Source of the DNA: Lysobacter enzymogenes
GTDB lineage: Bacteria; Pseudomonadota; Gammaproteobacteria; Xanthomonadales; Xanthomonadaceae
Assembly: GCF_023617245.1 (NCBI RefSeq)
Contig: NZ_CP067396.1
Coordinates: 1,302,001 to 1,366,000 of the forward strand
Reading direction: 5' to 3'
Length of the DNA: 64,000 nt
In this document: one piece after another, positions 1-10,287 of the stretch
Layout of the letters: each line of letters opens with the position of its first letter
How positions within the stretch are numbered: the first letter of the stretch is position 1
Notes under the pieces: model-generated
The model's input: the letters and a program-made list of their open reading frames with translations, nothing else
Databases searched by the model: none
Told to the model about the DNA's origin: nothing
Translations under genes and position numbers: made by a program

Positions 1-38
1 CCGGAACGGCCCCTATGCCGCGGCGGCGCAAGCGCCGC

Positions 39-1457
39 TCAGTCGATCCCGAGCTTCTTCAGCTTATAGCGCAGCGCCCGGAACGTAATGCCCAGCGCGG
101 CCGCGGTGCGGGTCTTGTTGTAGCGGTTCTCCTGCAGCGCCTGTTGGATGGCGGCGCGTTCGATCTCTTCGATGTAGGACGGCAGGGCGCTGGTGGCGGT
201 GTCGCGCGGGTTGAGCGTGCGCGGGTCGACCGCGCCCGGGGGCACGGGCTGGCCGGCGGGCGGCGGGGCGGCGCCGGGGGCGACGGCGCCCGGCGGGGCC
301 TGGGTGGCCAGGCGCGGCAGGCGCAGGTCGCCGGCGCTGAGGACTTCGCCTTCGGCCAGGGCCAGCGCGCGTTCGAGGATGTTCTCCAGTTCGCGCACGT
401 TGCCGGGGAAGTTGTAGGCGCGCAGCGCCTCGAGCGCGTCGTCGCCCAGTCGCGGCACCGGCCGGCCCTGGTTGCCGGCCAGGCGGTGGAGGATCTTCGC
501 GGCCAGGCCGGGCAGGTCGTCCAGGCGCTCGCGCAGCGGCGGCACGCGCAACTCGATGACGTTGATGCGGTAGTACAGGTCCTGGCGGAAGCGGCCTTCG
601 GCGACCAGCGCGGCCAGGTCCTTGTGGGTGGCCGAGAGGATGCGCACGTCCACCGTGACCTCGGCTTGGGCGCCGACCGGACGGATCGATTTTTCCTGGA
701 TCGCGCGCAGCAGCTTGACCTGCATCGCCAGCGGCAGCTCGGCGACTTCGTCGAGGAACAAGGTGCCGCCATCGGCGGCCTGGAACAGGCCCGGCTTGTC
801 GGCGTGGGCGCCGGTGAAGCTGCCCTTCTTGTGGCCGAAGAATTCGCTTTCCATCAGCTCGGCCGGGATCGCGCCGCAGTTGACCGGCACGAACGGGCCG
901 TCGGCGCGGCCGCCCTCGGAATGGATGGTGCGCGCGACCAGTTCCTTGCCCACGCCCGATTCGCCTGCGATGTACACCGGCGCCTGGCTGCGCGCGACCT
1001 TGCCGATGGTCTGGCGCAGCTTGATCATCGCCGGCGATTCGCCGTACAGGCGCGAGCCGACCGCCTCGCTGGCGCTGCGGCGGGTCTCGTGCAGCTCCAG
1101 CGCGTGGCGCACCAGGTCGCGCAGCACCGACAAGTCGACCGGCTTGGCGACGAAGTCGAACGCGCCGGCCTTGAGCGCTTCCACCGCGGCCTCGACGTTG
1201 CCGAAGGCGGTGATCATCGCCACCGGAGTGTTGGGATGCTTCTGGCTGATCTCGGCGACCAGGTCCATGCCCGAGCCGTCGGGCAGGCGCATGTCGGTCA
1301 GGCACAGATCGTAACGATTGCGCAGCAGCTGGCTGCGGGCCTCGTTGAGGCCCGACGCGGTATCGCAACGCAGGCCCATGCGGCCCAACGTCATGACGAG
1401 CAACTCGCGGATGTCGCGTTCGTCGTCGACTACCAATGCACTACGGGTTTCAGCCAT
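39..1457 (-). CDS. pilR: Type IV pilus response regulator PilR (sigma-54 activator)
   Basis: NtrC-family response regulator that, when phosphorylated by PilS, activates sigma-54 transcription of pilin genes. Domains in order: N-terminal receiver with paired acidic residues (VVDDERD) and phosphoacceptor Asp55 (LTDMRLPD); central AAA+ domain with Walker A GESGVGKE and the sigma-54 contact loop GSFTGA (normally GAFTGA); proline/alanine-rich linker; C-terminal Fis-type helix-turn-helix ending KLKKLGID. The start at MAETRSALVV gives 472 aa, the usual NtrC-family size; the frame stays open upstream, but that stretch is not PilR-like. It lies 98 bp downstream of pilS on the same strand. A GC-rich inverted repeat at 23-38 directly after the stop may help end transcription. 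Identification is firm; the PilR name rests on the PilS neighbour and the pil-suc synteny known from xanthomonads. Confidence 0.95.
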   Translation of the reverse strand: MAETRSALVVDDERDIRELLVMTLGRMGLRCDTASGLNEARSQLLRNRYDLCLTDMRLPDGSGMDLVAEISQKHPNTPVAMITAFGNVEAAVEALKAGAFDFVAKPVDLSVLRDLVRHALELHETRRSASEAVGSRLYGESPAMIKLRQTIGKVARSQAPVYIAGESGVGKELVARTIHSEGGRADGPFVPVNCGAIPAELMESEFFGHKKGSFTGAHADKPGLFQAADGGTLFLDEVAELPLAMQVKLLRAIQEKSIRPVGAQAEVTVDVRILSATHKDLAALVAEGRFRQDLYYRINVIELRVPPLRERLDDLPGLAAKILHRLAGNQGRPVPRLGDDALEALRAYNFPGNVRELENILERALALAEGEVLSAGDLRLPRLATQAPPGAVAPGAAPPPAGQPVPPGAVDPRTLNPRDTATSALPSYIEEIERAAIQQALQENRYNKTRTAAALGITFRALRYKLKKLGID

Positions 1458-1512
1458 TACGCCCTCCACCGCCCACGATAACTTAACGAACCTGTCGCGG
1501 CCAAGACGCTGG

Positions 1513-1528
1513 TGGCACGTTTTCTGCT
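1513..1528 (+). promoter_or_regulatory. Sigma-54-like promoter antisense to pilS
   Basis: TGGCACG, four bases, then CTGCT: this matches the -24/-12 consensus (TGGCACG-N4-TTGCW) at all but one defined position, with GG and GC at the correct 12-base offset. It lies in the pilS-pilR spacer but points rightward, opposite to both genes, so a transcript would run antisense to the 3' end of pilS. A chance match is possible; the location next to a sigma-54 activator gene makes it worth noting. Confidence 0.45.
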
Positions 1529-1555
1529 TGCCGTGCGCGCAGTCACACTGTTCGC

Positions 1556-3181
1556 TCAGGCCGGCGCGAGCGCGCTGGCGCCGGCCAGGCGGATGCGGAA
1601 ACAGCCGCCGCCGCCGGGCACCGGCACGTAGTCGAGCGAGGCCTGGTTGGCGCGGCACAGCTCGCGCGCGATGTACAGGCCCAGGCCGGTGCCGTGCGCG
1701 GAGGTGGTGAAGAACGGCCGGAACAGGCGTTCGGCGACCGAGTCGGGAATGCCGGGGCCGCGGTCGAGCACGTCGATCGCCGGCAGCCCGACGTCGTCGA
1801 AGTACACGTGCACGCTGACCCGCGCCGGCTCGCCGGGCTGGCGGCCGTAGGTCAGCGCGTTGTGCACCAGCACGGTCAGCGCCTGGTGCAGCTGGCGCGG
1901 ATCGACCAGCGCCGGCGCCTGCGCGTGCGCGCCGGTGGCGCGCAGGGTGTCCTGCTCGATCGGGTGGATGGCGCGGTACTCGTCGACGAACTGGCGCACG
2001 AAGCCCATCAGCTCGACGTGCTCGGGCTTGGCCGGCTCGCGCCGGGCCATGCCGAGCACATTCTCGACGATGCCGTTCATACGCGAGCCCTGCTGGCGGA
2101 TGATCTCGAGCAGGCGCCGGTCGGACACGGCGATGTCGCGCGACTCCTCCAGCAGCTGCACCGCGTAGTTGATCGCCGCCAGCGGGTTGCGGATCTCGTG
2201 GGCGAGGCTGGCGGAGAAGCGGCCGAGCGCGGCCAGGGTGATCGATTCGGCGCGGCGCGAGACCAGCGAGGTGTCGTCGAGGAAGATCAGGGTCTGGTCG
2301 CTGCCGGCGAGCAGGCGGGTGAAGCGCGGCACCACTTCCGGCAGGTCCGGCGCCAGCCGCAGCGGGCTTTCGTCGGGGCGGCCCTCGACCCGCCAACGGC
2401 CGAGCCGGCGCGACAGTTCCGGCGAGGCGATCGCCAGCACCCGGTGGCCGTGCTGGCCGCCGTTGTGCTCGCCGTTGTCGCCGAGCAGCAGCATCGCCGC
2501 CTCGTTGGCCAGGCGCAGCCGGCCTTCGCCGTCGACCAGCAGCACCCCGGTGCGCATGCGGCGGATGATGAGTTCGTTGATCTCGGCGTAGTTGGCGGCT
2601 TCGGCGCCGCGGCGCTCGGCCAGTTCCTGGCTCTCGCGCATCTGCCGGCCCAGGGTGCTGGTCAGCAGCGCTATCGACAGGTAGCCCAGGGCGAACATCA
2701 CCGGTTCGGCGACGGTGCGGCCGAGCGCCTCGTTGCCCAGTTCGGTCCACAGCCATTCGCCGACCAGCCCCAGGCAGGCGGCGATCGCCGCGCCGATGCC
2801 GAAGCGGGTCGGCAGCAGCAGCGCGGCGGCGCCGACGTTGAACATCAGCATCAGGGCGATGCCGGTGCCGGCGCCGGGCAGGGCGTGGATCGAGAGGATG
2901 CCGAAGAACAGGTCGCAGGCGATGCCGGCGAAGACCTGGGCGCGCAGGTCGCCGCGGCGGCCGAACACGAACAGCAGGCTGGCGATGAACAGATAGGACA
3001 GCGACAGCGAGCGCGCGAACAGGTCGTGGCGCGGCGCGCCGATCAGGTTCTCGACCGGGCCGAACAGGAACAGCACCAGCAGCGCCGCCTCGAGCAGGCG
3101 GTAGAGAGTGAAGAAATACAGTTCGCGGCGCAGCGCGGAGTCGGCATCGGCCGGAGCGACGGGGGCGAGACCTGACGGCAA
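1556..3181 (-). CDS. pilS: Type IV pilus sensor histidine kinase PilS
   Basis: Membrane-bound histidine kinase partner of PilR. The 541-aa product has a hydrophobic N-terminal half (roughly residues 20-175) with about six membrane segments, as in Pseudomonas PilS, then a PAS-like region (about 195-310), the dimerisation/phosphoacceptor helix with His328 (SLAHEIRNPL), and a C-terminal ATPase with HNALTYG (N box), DRGPGIP (G1) and GTGLGLYIA (G2). In Pseudomonas the transmembrane region senses pilin in the inner membrane; the same is inferred here. It is transcribed leftward into pilR and starts divergently from sucC. The chosen start leaves a short hydrophilic leader before the first membrane helix. 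Confidence 0.94.
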   Translation of the reverse strand: MPSGLAPVAPADADSALRRELYFFTLYRLLEAALLVLFLFGPVENLIGAPRHDLFARSLSLSYLFIASLLFVFGRRGDLRAQVFAGIACDLFFGILSIHALPGAGTGIALMLMFNVGAAALLLPTRFGIGAAIAACLGLVGEWLWTELGNEALGRTVAEPVMFALGYLSIALLTSTLGRQMRESQELAERRGAEAANYAEINELIIRRMRTGVLLVDGEGRLRLANEAAMLLLGDNGEHNGGQHGHRVLAIASPELSRRLGRWRVEGRPDESPLRLAPDLPEVVPRFTRLLAGSDQTLIFLDDTSLVSRRAESITLAALGRFSASLAHEIRNPLAAINYAVQLLEESRDIAVSDRRLLEIIRQQGSRMNGIVENVLGMARREPAKPEHVELMGFVRQFVDEYRAIHPIEQDTLRATGAHAQAPALVDPRQLHQALTVLVHNALTYGRQPGEPARVSVHVYFDDVGLPAIDVLDRGPGIPDSVAERLFRPFFTTSAHGTGLGLYIARELCRANQASLDYVPVPGGGGCFRIRLAGASALAPA

Positions 3182-3537
3182 GCGGGTTTCCCTGCGCGGG
3201 CGGAGTATCGATCAGTATAGGGCGGCTGGCCGGCGCGGGCGGGATCGCCGCAGGGCGGCCTTGGGGGCGGGCGGGCGCAGACCTTGCGTTTGCAGCGTGC
3301 CGGCCTTGCCGGATTTGGCCACACGCCCGCGTGGGTCCGCGGCGGCCCCGGCCGCGACCGCTGCCCAAGTCCCGTCCGGACCGGTCGCAGCCCGGGATGC
3401 GGGGCTCCGCCGGTCGGCCCGGCCGCCCCGGGTTTTGCTCGCCCCGCCGCGATCGGCGACAATGCGGCCCCCTCGCGCCCGCTCCGGCCCCCGGCCGTGC
3501 GTCCGCGCGGGACGTCTTTCACTCCCCTCGGTGACGC
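3182..3537. other. Divergent intergenic region pilS/sucC
   Basis: This 356-bp region separates the divergent starts of pilS and sucC and should carry promoters for both. On the minus strand there is a TATACT hexamer (3214-3219) that could be a -10 for pilS, without a convincing -35. No gene is supported here: the open frames are GC-bias artefacts. No canonical Shine-Dalgarno sequence is obvious ahead of sucC. Confidence 0.5.
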
Positions 3538-4704
<1,167 letters not shown>

Positions 4705-4735
4705 GAACAGACGCAGCGGCCTGCCCCGCGCCTAG

Positions 4736-4820
4736 CCCCTTGAGTCAAGGGGCGACCTCGACGCGAAGCGGCGAGGTGGGGATGTGGAGGCATGCGCCGC
4801 GGACGCCGACGCAGTCGGCG
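4736..4820 (+). repeat. Three hairpins in the sucC-sucD spacer
   Basis: The 166-bp spacer holds three consecutive inverted repeats: CCCCTTGA/TCAAGGGG (4736-4743 with 4745-4752), ACCTCG/CGAGGT just after it, and CGCCGAC/GTCGGCG (4804-4810 with 4814-4820). None is followed by a T-run, so these are not obvious terminators. They could be RNA processing or stabilising structures between the two subunit genes, or the remnant of a repeat element. Function unknown. Confidence 0.5.
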
Positions 4821-4870
4821 CCCGTTCTGTCCGAAGACGCCCAACAACACGTTTGCAGGGACTTACCAAA

Positions 4871-5746
<876 letters not shown>

Positions 5747-5784
5747 GTTCAACGTCCGGGCCGGAGGTTTCGGCCCGAAGCTGG

Positions 5785-5810
5785 AAAAAGCCGCCTTCGG
5801 GCGGCTTTTT
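5785..5810 (+). terminator. Rho-independent terminator of sucCD
   Basis: Perfect 11-bp stem (AAAAAGCCGCC with GGCGGCTTTTT) around a TTCG tetraloop, 38 bp after the sucD stop and followed by further T residues. The A-run on the other side would also allow minus-strand termination. Confidence 0.93.
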
Positions 5811-5867
5811 CTTTGTGTGTCACAGAAGTGCTACAGTGGCGTCCGACCCGCCTTGCGGAGACGCCCG

Positions 5868-6158
5868 ATGTCCACCACCACCATCCGCCTCAGCGACGAG
5901 CTGAAGTCGCGCATCGCCGACGCCGCCGAACGCGCCGGCACCACGCCGCATGGCTTCATCCTCGGCGCGCTGGAGGAGAAGGTCGGCGAGGCCGAGCGCC
6001 GCGCGCAATTCCTGGACGAGGCGCAGGCGCGCTGGCGCAGTTTCGTCGCCGACGGACAGGCCCTGGAGTGGGGCGACATGCGCGACTATCTCGGTCGCCG
6101 CGCGCGCGGCGAGAACGCGTCGCCGCCAGCGAAGAAGCCCTTCGGGCGCAAGCCGTGA
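5868..6158 (+). CDS. Ribbon-helix-helix antitoxin
   Basis: 96-aa protein with an N-terminal ribbon-helix-helix DNA-binding region (TTTIRLSDELKSRIADAAE, then GTTPHGFILGALEEKV), as in CopG/ParD-type antitoxins that bind DNA as dimers and neutralise a toxin with their C-terminal half. The C-terminal part (EWGDMRDYLGRRARGE and a basic tail) fits a toxin-binding arm. The start is set by GGAG at 5857-5860, seven bases before the ATG. The stop overlaps the GTG start of the next gene (GTGA), a typical toxin-antitoxin coupling. The pair directly follows the sucD terminator; autoregulation by the antitoxin at its own promoter is inferred. Confidence 0.82.
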   Translation: MSTTTIRLSDELKSRIADAAERAGTTPHGFILGALEEKVGEAERRAQFLDEAQARWRSFVADGQALEWGDMRDYLGRRARGENASPPAKKPFGRKP

Positions 6159-6451
6159 CCCGAATCGTCCTGGCGCCCGCGGTGGCCGAGGACTTCGCCC
6201 GGATTCTCGATCATCTAGACCGCCACGATGCGGCAAGGCGCGAGCAGCGCATCGACGGCATCCTGCGAGCGATCGACGTACTGAGCGACAATCCGCTGAT
6301 CGGCCGGCCGGCCGAAGCGGAACTGCGCGAACTGGTCATCGGCCGCGACGTCAGCGGCTATGTGGCGCTGTACCGCTACCTGAGCGAATTCGATACTGTC
6401 CTGATCCTGGCGATCCGGGCCCAGCGCGAAGCCGGTTACGCGCAGCCCTGA
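6155..6451 (+). CDS. RelE/ParE-family toxin
   Basis: 98-aa protein starting with GTG inside the antitoxin stop. The ParE-like pattern is recognisable: an N-terminal strand (TRIVLAPAVAEDFARILDHL), two helices rich in Arg and Ala (RREQRIDGILRAIDVLSDNPLIGRP), then the strands RELVIGRDVSGYVALYRYL and DTVLILAIRAQREAGY. The NPLIGRP and ILAIRAQREAGY segments are characteristic of the ParE/RelE superfamily. ParE members act on gyrase and RelE members cleave mRNA; the sequence does not settle which applies. No truncation is visible, so the module may be functional. Confidence 0.82.
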   Translation: MTRIVLAPAVAEDFARILDHLDRHDAARREQRIDGILRAIDVLSDNPLIGRPAEAELRELVIGRDVSGYVALYRYLSEFDTVLILAIRAQREAGYAQP

Positions 6452-6531
6452 GCGCAGCGAGTTTCCGATCCGGCGCGGACCACACGGTTCGCGCCGGCTT
6501 TCCACTCCCATTTGTGAACGCCGAGTCCCGC

Positions 6532-8169
6532 ATGTCCGCACCCCTGCGCATCGCCCTGGCCCAGTTCGATTTCCCCGTCGGCGCGGTCGACGGCAACGCC
6601 GAGCGCATCGCCGCGCTGATCGCGCAGGCGCGCGACGAGCACGGCGCCGACGTGGTGCTGTTCCCGGAGCTGGCGATCAGCGGTTATCCGCCCGAAGACC
6701 TGCTGCTGCGTCCGAGCTTCCTCGCCGATTGCCAGGCCGCGCTGGAACGGGTGGCCGCGGCGACGCACGGCATCGTCGCCGTGGTCGGCTGGCCGCAGGC
6801 GGCCGGGGCGGTGGTCTACAACGCAGCCAGCGTGCTGCGCGGCGGCCGCATCGAGGCGACCTATCGCAAGCGCGAACTGCCCAACTATGCGGTGTTCGAC
6901 GAGCGCCGCTACTTCGACGTCGACCCCGACGGCGAAGCGGTCGTGTTCGACGTCAAGGGCGTGCAGGTCGGCGTGGTGATCTGCGAGGACCTGTGGTTCG
7001 CCGAACCGCTGGCGGCGACGGCGAAGGCCGGCGCGAGCCTGGTGCTGGTGCCCAACGCCTCGCCGTTCGAGCGCGACAAGCACGCCCAGCGCGACGCGCT
7101 GCTGGACCTGCGCGCGCGCGAGACCGGCGTGGCCCTGGCCTATCTCAACGTGGTCGGCGGCCAGGATGCGCTGGTGTTCGACGGCGCTTCGGTGCTGGCC
7201 GACGGCGACGGCAACGTGCATGCGGCCGCGGCGGCGTTCGAGGATCACTGGCTGGTCGCCGACTACGACGACGCCAGCCGGCGCTTCGTGCCGGTGTCGT
7301 GGCCGGTCGAGCACGAGGAAAGCCGCGATGCGCTGGCCTGGCGCGCGGTGGTGCGCGGCACCCGCGATTACTGCCGCAAGAACGGTTTCGAGAAAGTCTG
7401 GCTGGGCCTGTCGGGCGGCATCGATTCCTCGCTGGTGATGGCGATCGCGGTCGATGCGCTGGGCGCGGAGAACGTGGTCGCGGTGCGCATGCCCTCGCGC
7501 TACACCGCCGACCTGTCCAACGACCTGGCCGCCGAGCAGTGCGCGAGCCAGGGCGTGCGCTTGCTGGCGCTGCCGATCGAGGCGCCGTTCCAGGGCTTCC
7601 TCGACACCCTGGCCGAGGCCTTCGCCGGCAAGCCGGTGGACGTGACCGAGGAGAACCTGCAGTCGCGCACCCGCGGCGCGCTGATGATGGCGATGAGCAA
7701 CAAGTTCGGCGGCCTGCTGCTGACCACCGGCAACAAGAGCGAATACGCGGTCGGCTACGCCACCATCTACGGCGACATGTGCGGCGGCTACGCGCCGATC
7801 AAGGACCTGTACAAGACCGAGGTGTTCGCGCTGGCGCGCTGGCGCAACGCGGTCGCCGGCTCGCCGGTGATCCCGTGGGCGGTGATCGACCGGCCGCCGT
7901 CGGCGGAGCTGCGCGAGAACCAGAAGGACCAGGATTCGCTGCCGCCGTACGACGTGCTCGACGCGATCCTGCTGCGCTACGTCGACCAGGAGCAGTCGCG
8001 CGAGGAGATCGTCGCCGCCGGGTTCGAAGCCGCGACCGTCGACCGGGTGCTGCGGCTGGTGCGGATCAGCGAATGGAAGCGGCACCAGGCGGCGCCAGGG
8101 CCGAAGGTGTCGCGGCGCGCGTTCGGGCGCGAGCGGCGCTATCCGATCACCAATCGCTATTCCGGCTGA
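6532..8169 (+). CDS. nadE: Glutamine-dependent NAD+ synthetase
   Basis: Last step of NAD biosynthesis: ATP-dependent amidation of nicotinate adenine dinucleotide using glutamine. The 545-aa two-domain protein has an N-terminal carbon-nitrogen hydrolase (glutaminase) domain with the triad Glu46 (FPELAISG), Lys113 (YRKRELPNY) and Cys151 (VICEDLW), and a C-terminal synthetase domain with the PP-loop LSGGIDSSL and TTGNKSEYAVGYAT. The start MSAPLRIALAQF gives the usual family N-terminus; the frame continues upstream through the toxin region out of phase and is not used. A bidirectional terminator follows. Confidence 0.97.
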   Translation: MSAPLRIALAQFDFPVGAVDGNAERIAALIAQARDEHGADVVLFPELAISGYPPEDLLLRPSFLADCQAALERVAAATHGIVAVVGWPQAAGAVVYNAASVLRGGRIEATYRKRELPNYAVFDERRYFDVDPDGEAVVFDVKGVQVGVVICEDLWFAEPLAATAKAGASLVLVPNASPFERDKHAQRDALLDLRARETGVALAYLNVVGGQDALVFDGASVLADGDGNVHAAAAAFEDHWLVADYDDASRRFVPVSWPVEHEESRDALAWRAVVRGTRDYCRKNGFEKVWLGLSGGIDSSLVMAIAVDALGAENVVAVRMPSRYTADLSNDLAAEQCASQGVRLLALPIEAPFQGFLDTLAEAFAGKPVDVTEENLQSRTRGALMMAMSNKFGGLLLTTGNKSEYAVGYATIYGDMCGGYAPIKDLYKTEVFALARWRNAVAGSPVIPWAVIDRPPSAELRENQKDQDSLPPYDVLDAILLRYVDQEQSREEIVAAGFEAATVDRVLRLVRISEWKRHQAAPGPKVSRRAFGRERRYPITNRYSG

Positions 8170-8235
8170 CGTCGCTGCCGCGGCCGTGGCGTACTCGCGT
8201 CTGTTCGCGCCGCTCCTGCAGGTCGCCACGGCCAT

Positions 8236-8271
8236 AAACGAAAACGCCGCCCGGAGGCGGCGTTTTCGTTT
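8236..8271. terminator. Bidirectional terminator nadE/bamD
   Basis: Perfect 16-bp stem (starting AAACGAAAACGCCGCC) around CGGA. It has an A-rich left flank and a T-rich right flank, so it can serve both rightward nadE and leftward bamD, which converge here. Confidence 0.92.
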
Positions 8272-8289
8272 GCGGCGAAGGCGGGAGGC

Positions 8290-9216
8290 TTACTCGCCCT
8301 TGCCCGCCTGCTCGGCGCGCTTGGCTTCGAGCTTGTCGCGGTTGTCCACCGCCGAGCGCTCGCCCGCGAACGGGTTGAGCTTGCGCAGGTTGCTCGGGTA
8401 GTCCGGCCAGTCGCCGGTCAGCGCCGGGTGGCCGGCGTCGTTCTGCTGCAGCACGCGCTTGGCGTCGGCGGCCAGGGTCGGGTTGGCCAGACCTTCGTAG
8501 GACTTCATCAGCACCGCCACCGCGTCGTTCTGGTAGCCGCTCTGCGGGTAGGTCTCGAGCAGGTACTTGGCGCGGTCGGCGGCGGCCACGTAGGCGGTGC
8601 GGCGCAGGTAGTACAGCGAGACGTCGAGCTCGTGGCGGGCGAAGGTGTCGCGCAGCACGATCATGCGCTTGCGCGCGTCCTGCGCGTAGCGGCTGTTCGG
8701 GTAGCGCTCGACCACGATCTGGAAGTCGTTGTAGGCCTGCATCGGCGTGGCCAGGTCGCGGCGGCTCACGTCCAGGCGCCAGACCTTCTGCAGGAATACG
8801 GTGTCGCGGCTGGAATTGACCAGGCCGCGCAGGTAGTACAGGTAGGCGATGTTGCGGTGGGTCGGGTAGGTGCGGATGAAGCGGTCGATGCTGCTGATCG
8901 CGTCGTCGTGCTTGCCCGACTTGTACTGGGCGTACGCGGTCTCGATCAGGGCCTGCTCGGTGTAGGGGCCGTACGGGTACTGGGCGACCAGGCGCTTGAA
9001 GCTGAGCTCGGCCGAGGCCCAGTTGCCGTTGGTCATCGACTTGTGGGCCTTCTCGTAGATGGCCTCGACCGGCTGGCCCTCGTCGGCGTCCTTGTTCTTC
9101 TTGAACATCTTGCCGACCCGCGAGCAGCCAGTGCCGGCCACGGCGACGATCAGCAGCAGGGACACCAGGCGCACGACGGCGCGGGACGGGGTGGAACGTT
9201 CGGTCATGGCAGGCAT
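8290..9216 (-). CDS. bamD: Outer-membrane assembly lipoprotein BamD
   Basis: Essential lipoprotein of the BAM complex, which inserts beta-barrel proteins into the outer membrane. The 308-aa product has an N-terminal signal with lipobox (VAGTGC; the Cys becomes the lipidated residue 1), followed by TPR-like repeats: YEKAHKSMTNGNWASAELSF, ALIETAYAQYKSGKHDDAI, the YPTHRNIAYLYYLRGL block and RKRMIVLRDTFARHELDVSLYYLRR, all characteristic of BamD/ComL. The C-terminus is extended and charged. Two ATGs are close together (9216 and 9207) and neither has a clear ribosome site, so the exact start is uncertain by three residues. It is divergent from rluD, the same gene pair order found in many gammaproteobacteria. 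Confidence 0.96.
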   Translation of the reverse strand: MPAMTERSTPSRAVVRLVSLLLIVAVAGTGCSRVGKMFKKNKDADEGQPVEAIYEKAHKSMTNGNWASAELSFKRLVAQYPYGPYTEQALIETAYAQYKSGKHDDAISSIDRFIRTYPTHRNIAYLYYLRGLVNSSRDTVFLQKVWRLDVSRRDLATPMQAYNDFQIVVERYPNSRYAQDARKRMIVLRDTFARHELDVSLYYLRRTAYVAAADRAKYLLETYPQSGYQNDAVAVLMKSYEGLANPTLAADAKRVLQQNDAGHPALTGDWPDYPSNLRKLNPFAGERSAVDNRDKLEAKRAEQAGKGE

Positions 9217-9312
9217 CGACAGGCGCCGGAGGCACGAAGAGCCGATAATAGCAGTCCGCGGGTCCGAGCCCTTAACCGGACCCGTCTTCCCTCACTCACC
9301 CCCGAAGCCGCG

Positions 9313-10287
9313 ATGACCGACTCCCGCCAGACCCTGACCGCGACCGTGCCCGACGCCGCCGCCGGCCGCCGCTTCGACGCGGTCCTGGCCGAACTGTTCC
9401 CCGATTACTCGCGTTCGCGCCTGGCCGCCTGGATCAAGTCCGGCGACGCCCGCCTGAACGGCCGCGAGGCGCGCCCGCGCGACCCGGTCCAGGGCGGCGA
9501 GGCGGTCGAATTGAACGTGGTCCTGGACACCCAGACCCACGCCGTGGCCGAGGACATCGCCCTGGACGTGCTGTACGAGGACGCCGAGGTGATCGTGCTC
9601 GACAAGCCGGCCGGGCTGGTCGTCCACCCCGGCGCCGGCAACTCCGCCGGCACCCTGGTCAACGCCCTGCTGCACCGCGACCCGTCGCTGGCCGCGCTGC
9701 CGCGCGCCGGCATCGTCCACCGCCTCGACAAGGACACCTCCGGGGTCATGGTGGTCGCGCGGACCCTGCCGGCGCACATCTCGCTGGTCGATCAATTGTC
9801 CGCGCGCGAGGTCCACCGCCAGTACCTGGCCGTGGTGGTCGGCGCGCTGGTCTCCGGCGGCACCGCCAACGCCGCGATCGACCGCCACCCGCGCGACCGC
9901 CTGCGCATGGCGGTGCGCGAGGACGGCCGCGAGGCGGTCACCCACTTCCGCCTGCGCGAGCGTTTCCGCGCCCACACCCTGCTGGAATGCCGCCTGGAAA
10001 CCGGGCGCACCCACCAGATCCGCGTGCACATGCAGCACCTCAAGCACCCCATCGTCGGCGACCCGCTGTACGGCGGCCCGCTCAAGCTGCCCAAGGGCGC
10101 GAGCGATTCGCTGGTCGAGACCCTGCGCGGCTTCAAGCGCCAGGCGCTGCACGCCGAGACTTTGGAGTTCGTCCACCCGATCAGCGGCGAACCGGTGCGC
10201 TGCACCGCGCCGGTGCCGGCCGACATGCTGCAGTTGGTCGCCGAACTGCGCGAGGATTCGCGCGCCGCGGCCGAGGCCGGGCGGTGA
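9313..10287 (+). CDS. rluD: 23S rRNA pseudouridine(1911/1915/1917) synthase
   Basis: Modifies helix 69 of 23S rRNA. The 324-aa protein has an N-terminal S4 RNA-binding region (RFDAVLAELFPDYSRSRLAAWIKSG), then the RluA-type catalytic domain with HRLDKDTSG; the catalytic Asp falls at position 139, as in E. coli RluD. Later motifs GRTHQIRVHM and PIVGDPLYGG are typical. The start MTDSRQTL is supported by size and by the divergent bamD upstream. The stop overlaps the GTG of pgeF by the arrangement GTGA, so the two are translationally coupled. Confidence 0.97.
   Translation: MTDSRQTLTATVPDAAAGRRFDAVLAELFPDYSRSRLAAWIKSGDARLNGREARPRDPVQGGEAVELNVVLDTQTHAVAEDIALDVLYEDAEVIVLDKPAGLVVHPGAGNSAGTLVNALLHRDPSLAALPRAGIVHRLDKDTSGVMVVARTLPAHISLVDQLSAREVHRQYLAVVVGALVSGGTANAAIDRHPRDRLRMAVREDGREAVTHFRLRERFRAHTLLECRLETGRTHQIRVHMQHLKHPIVGDPLYGGPLKLPKGASDSLVETLRGFKRQALHAETLEFVHPISGEPVRCTAPVPADMLQLVAELREDSRAAAEAGR

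Noticed and set aside
1458..3368. Extension of the pilR frame far upstream through pilS
   Set aside because: The sequence before MAETRSALVV is a shadow of pilS in another frame; receiver domains of this family start where PilR is called.
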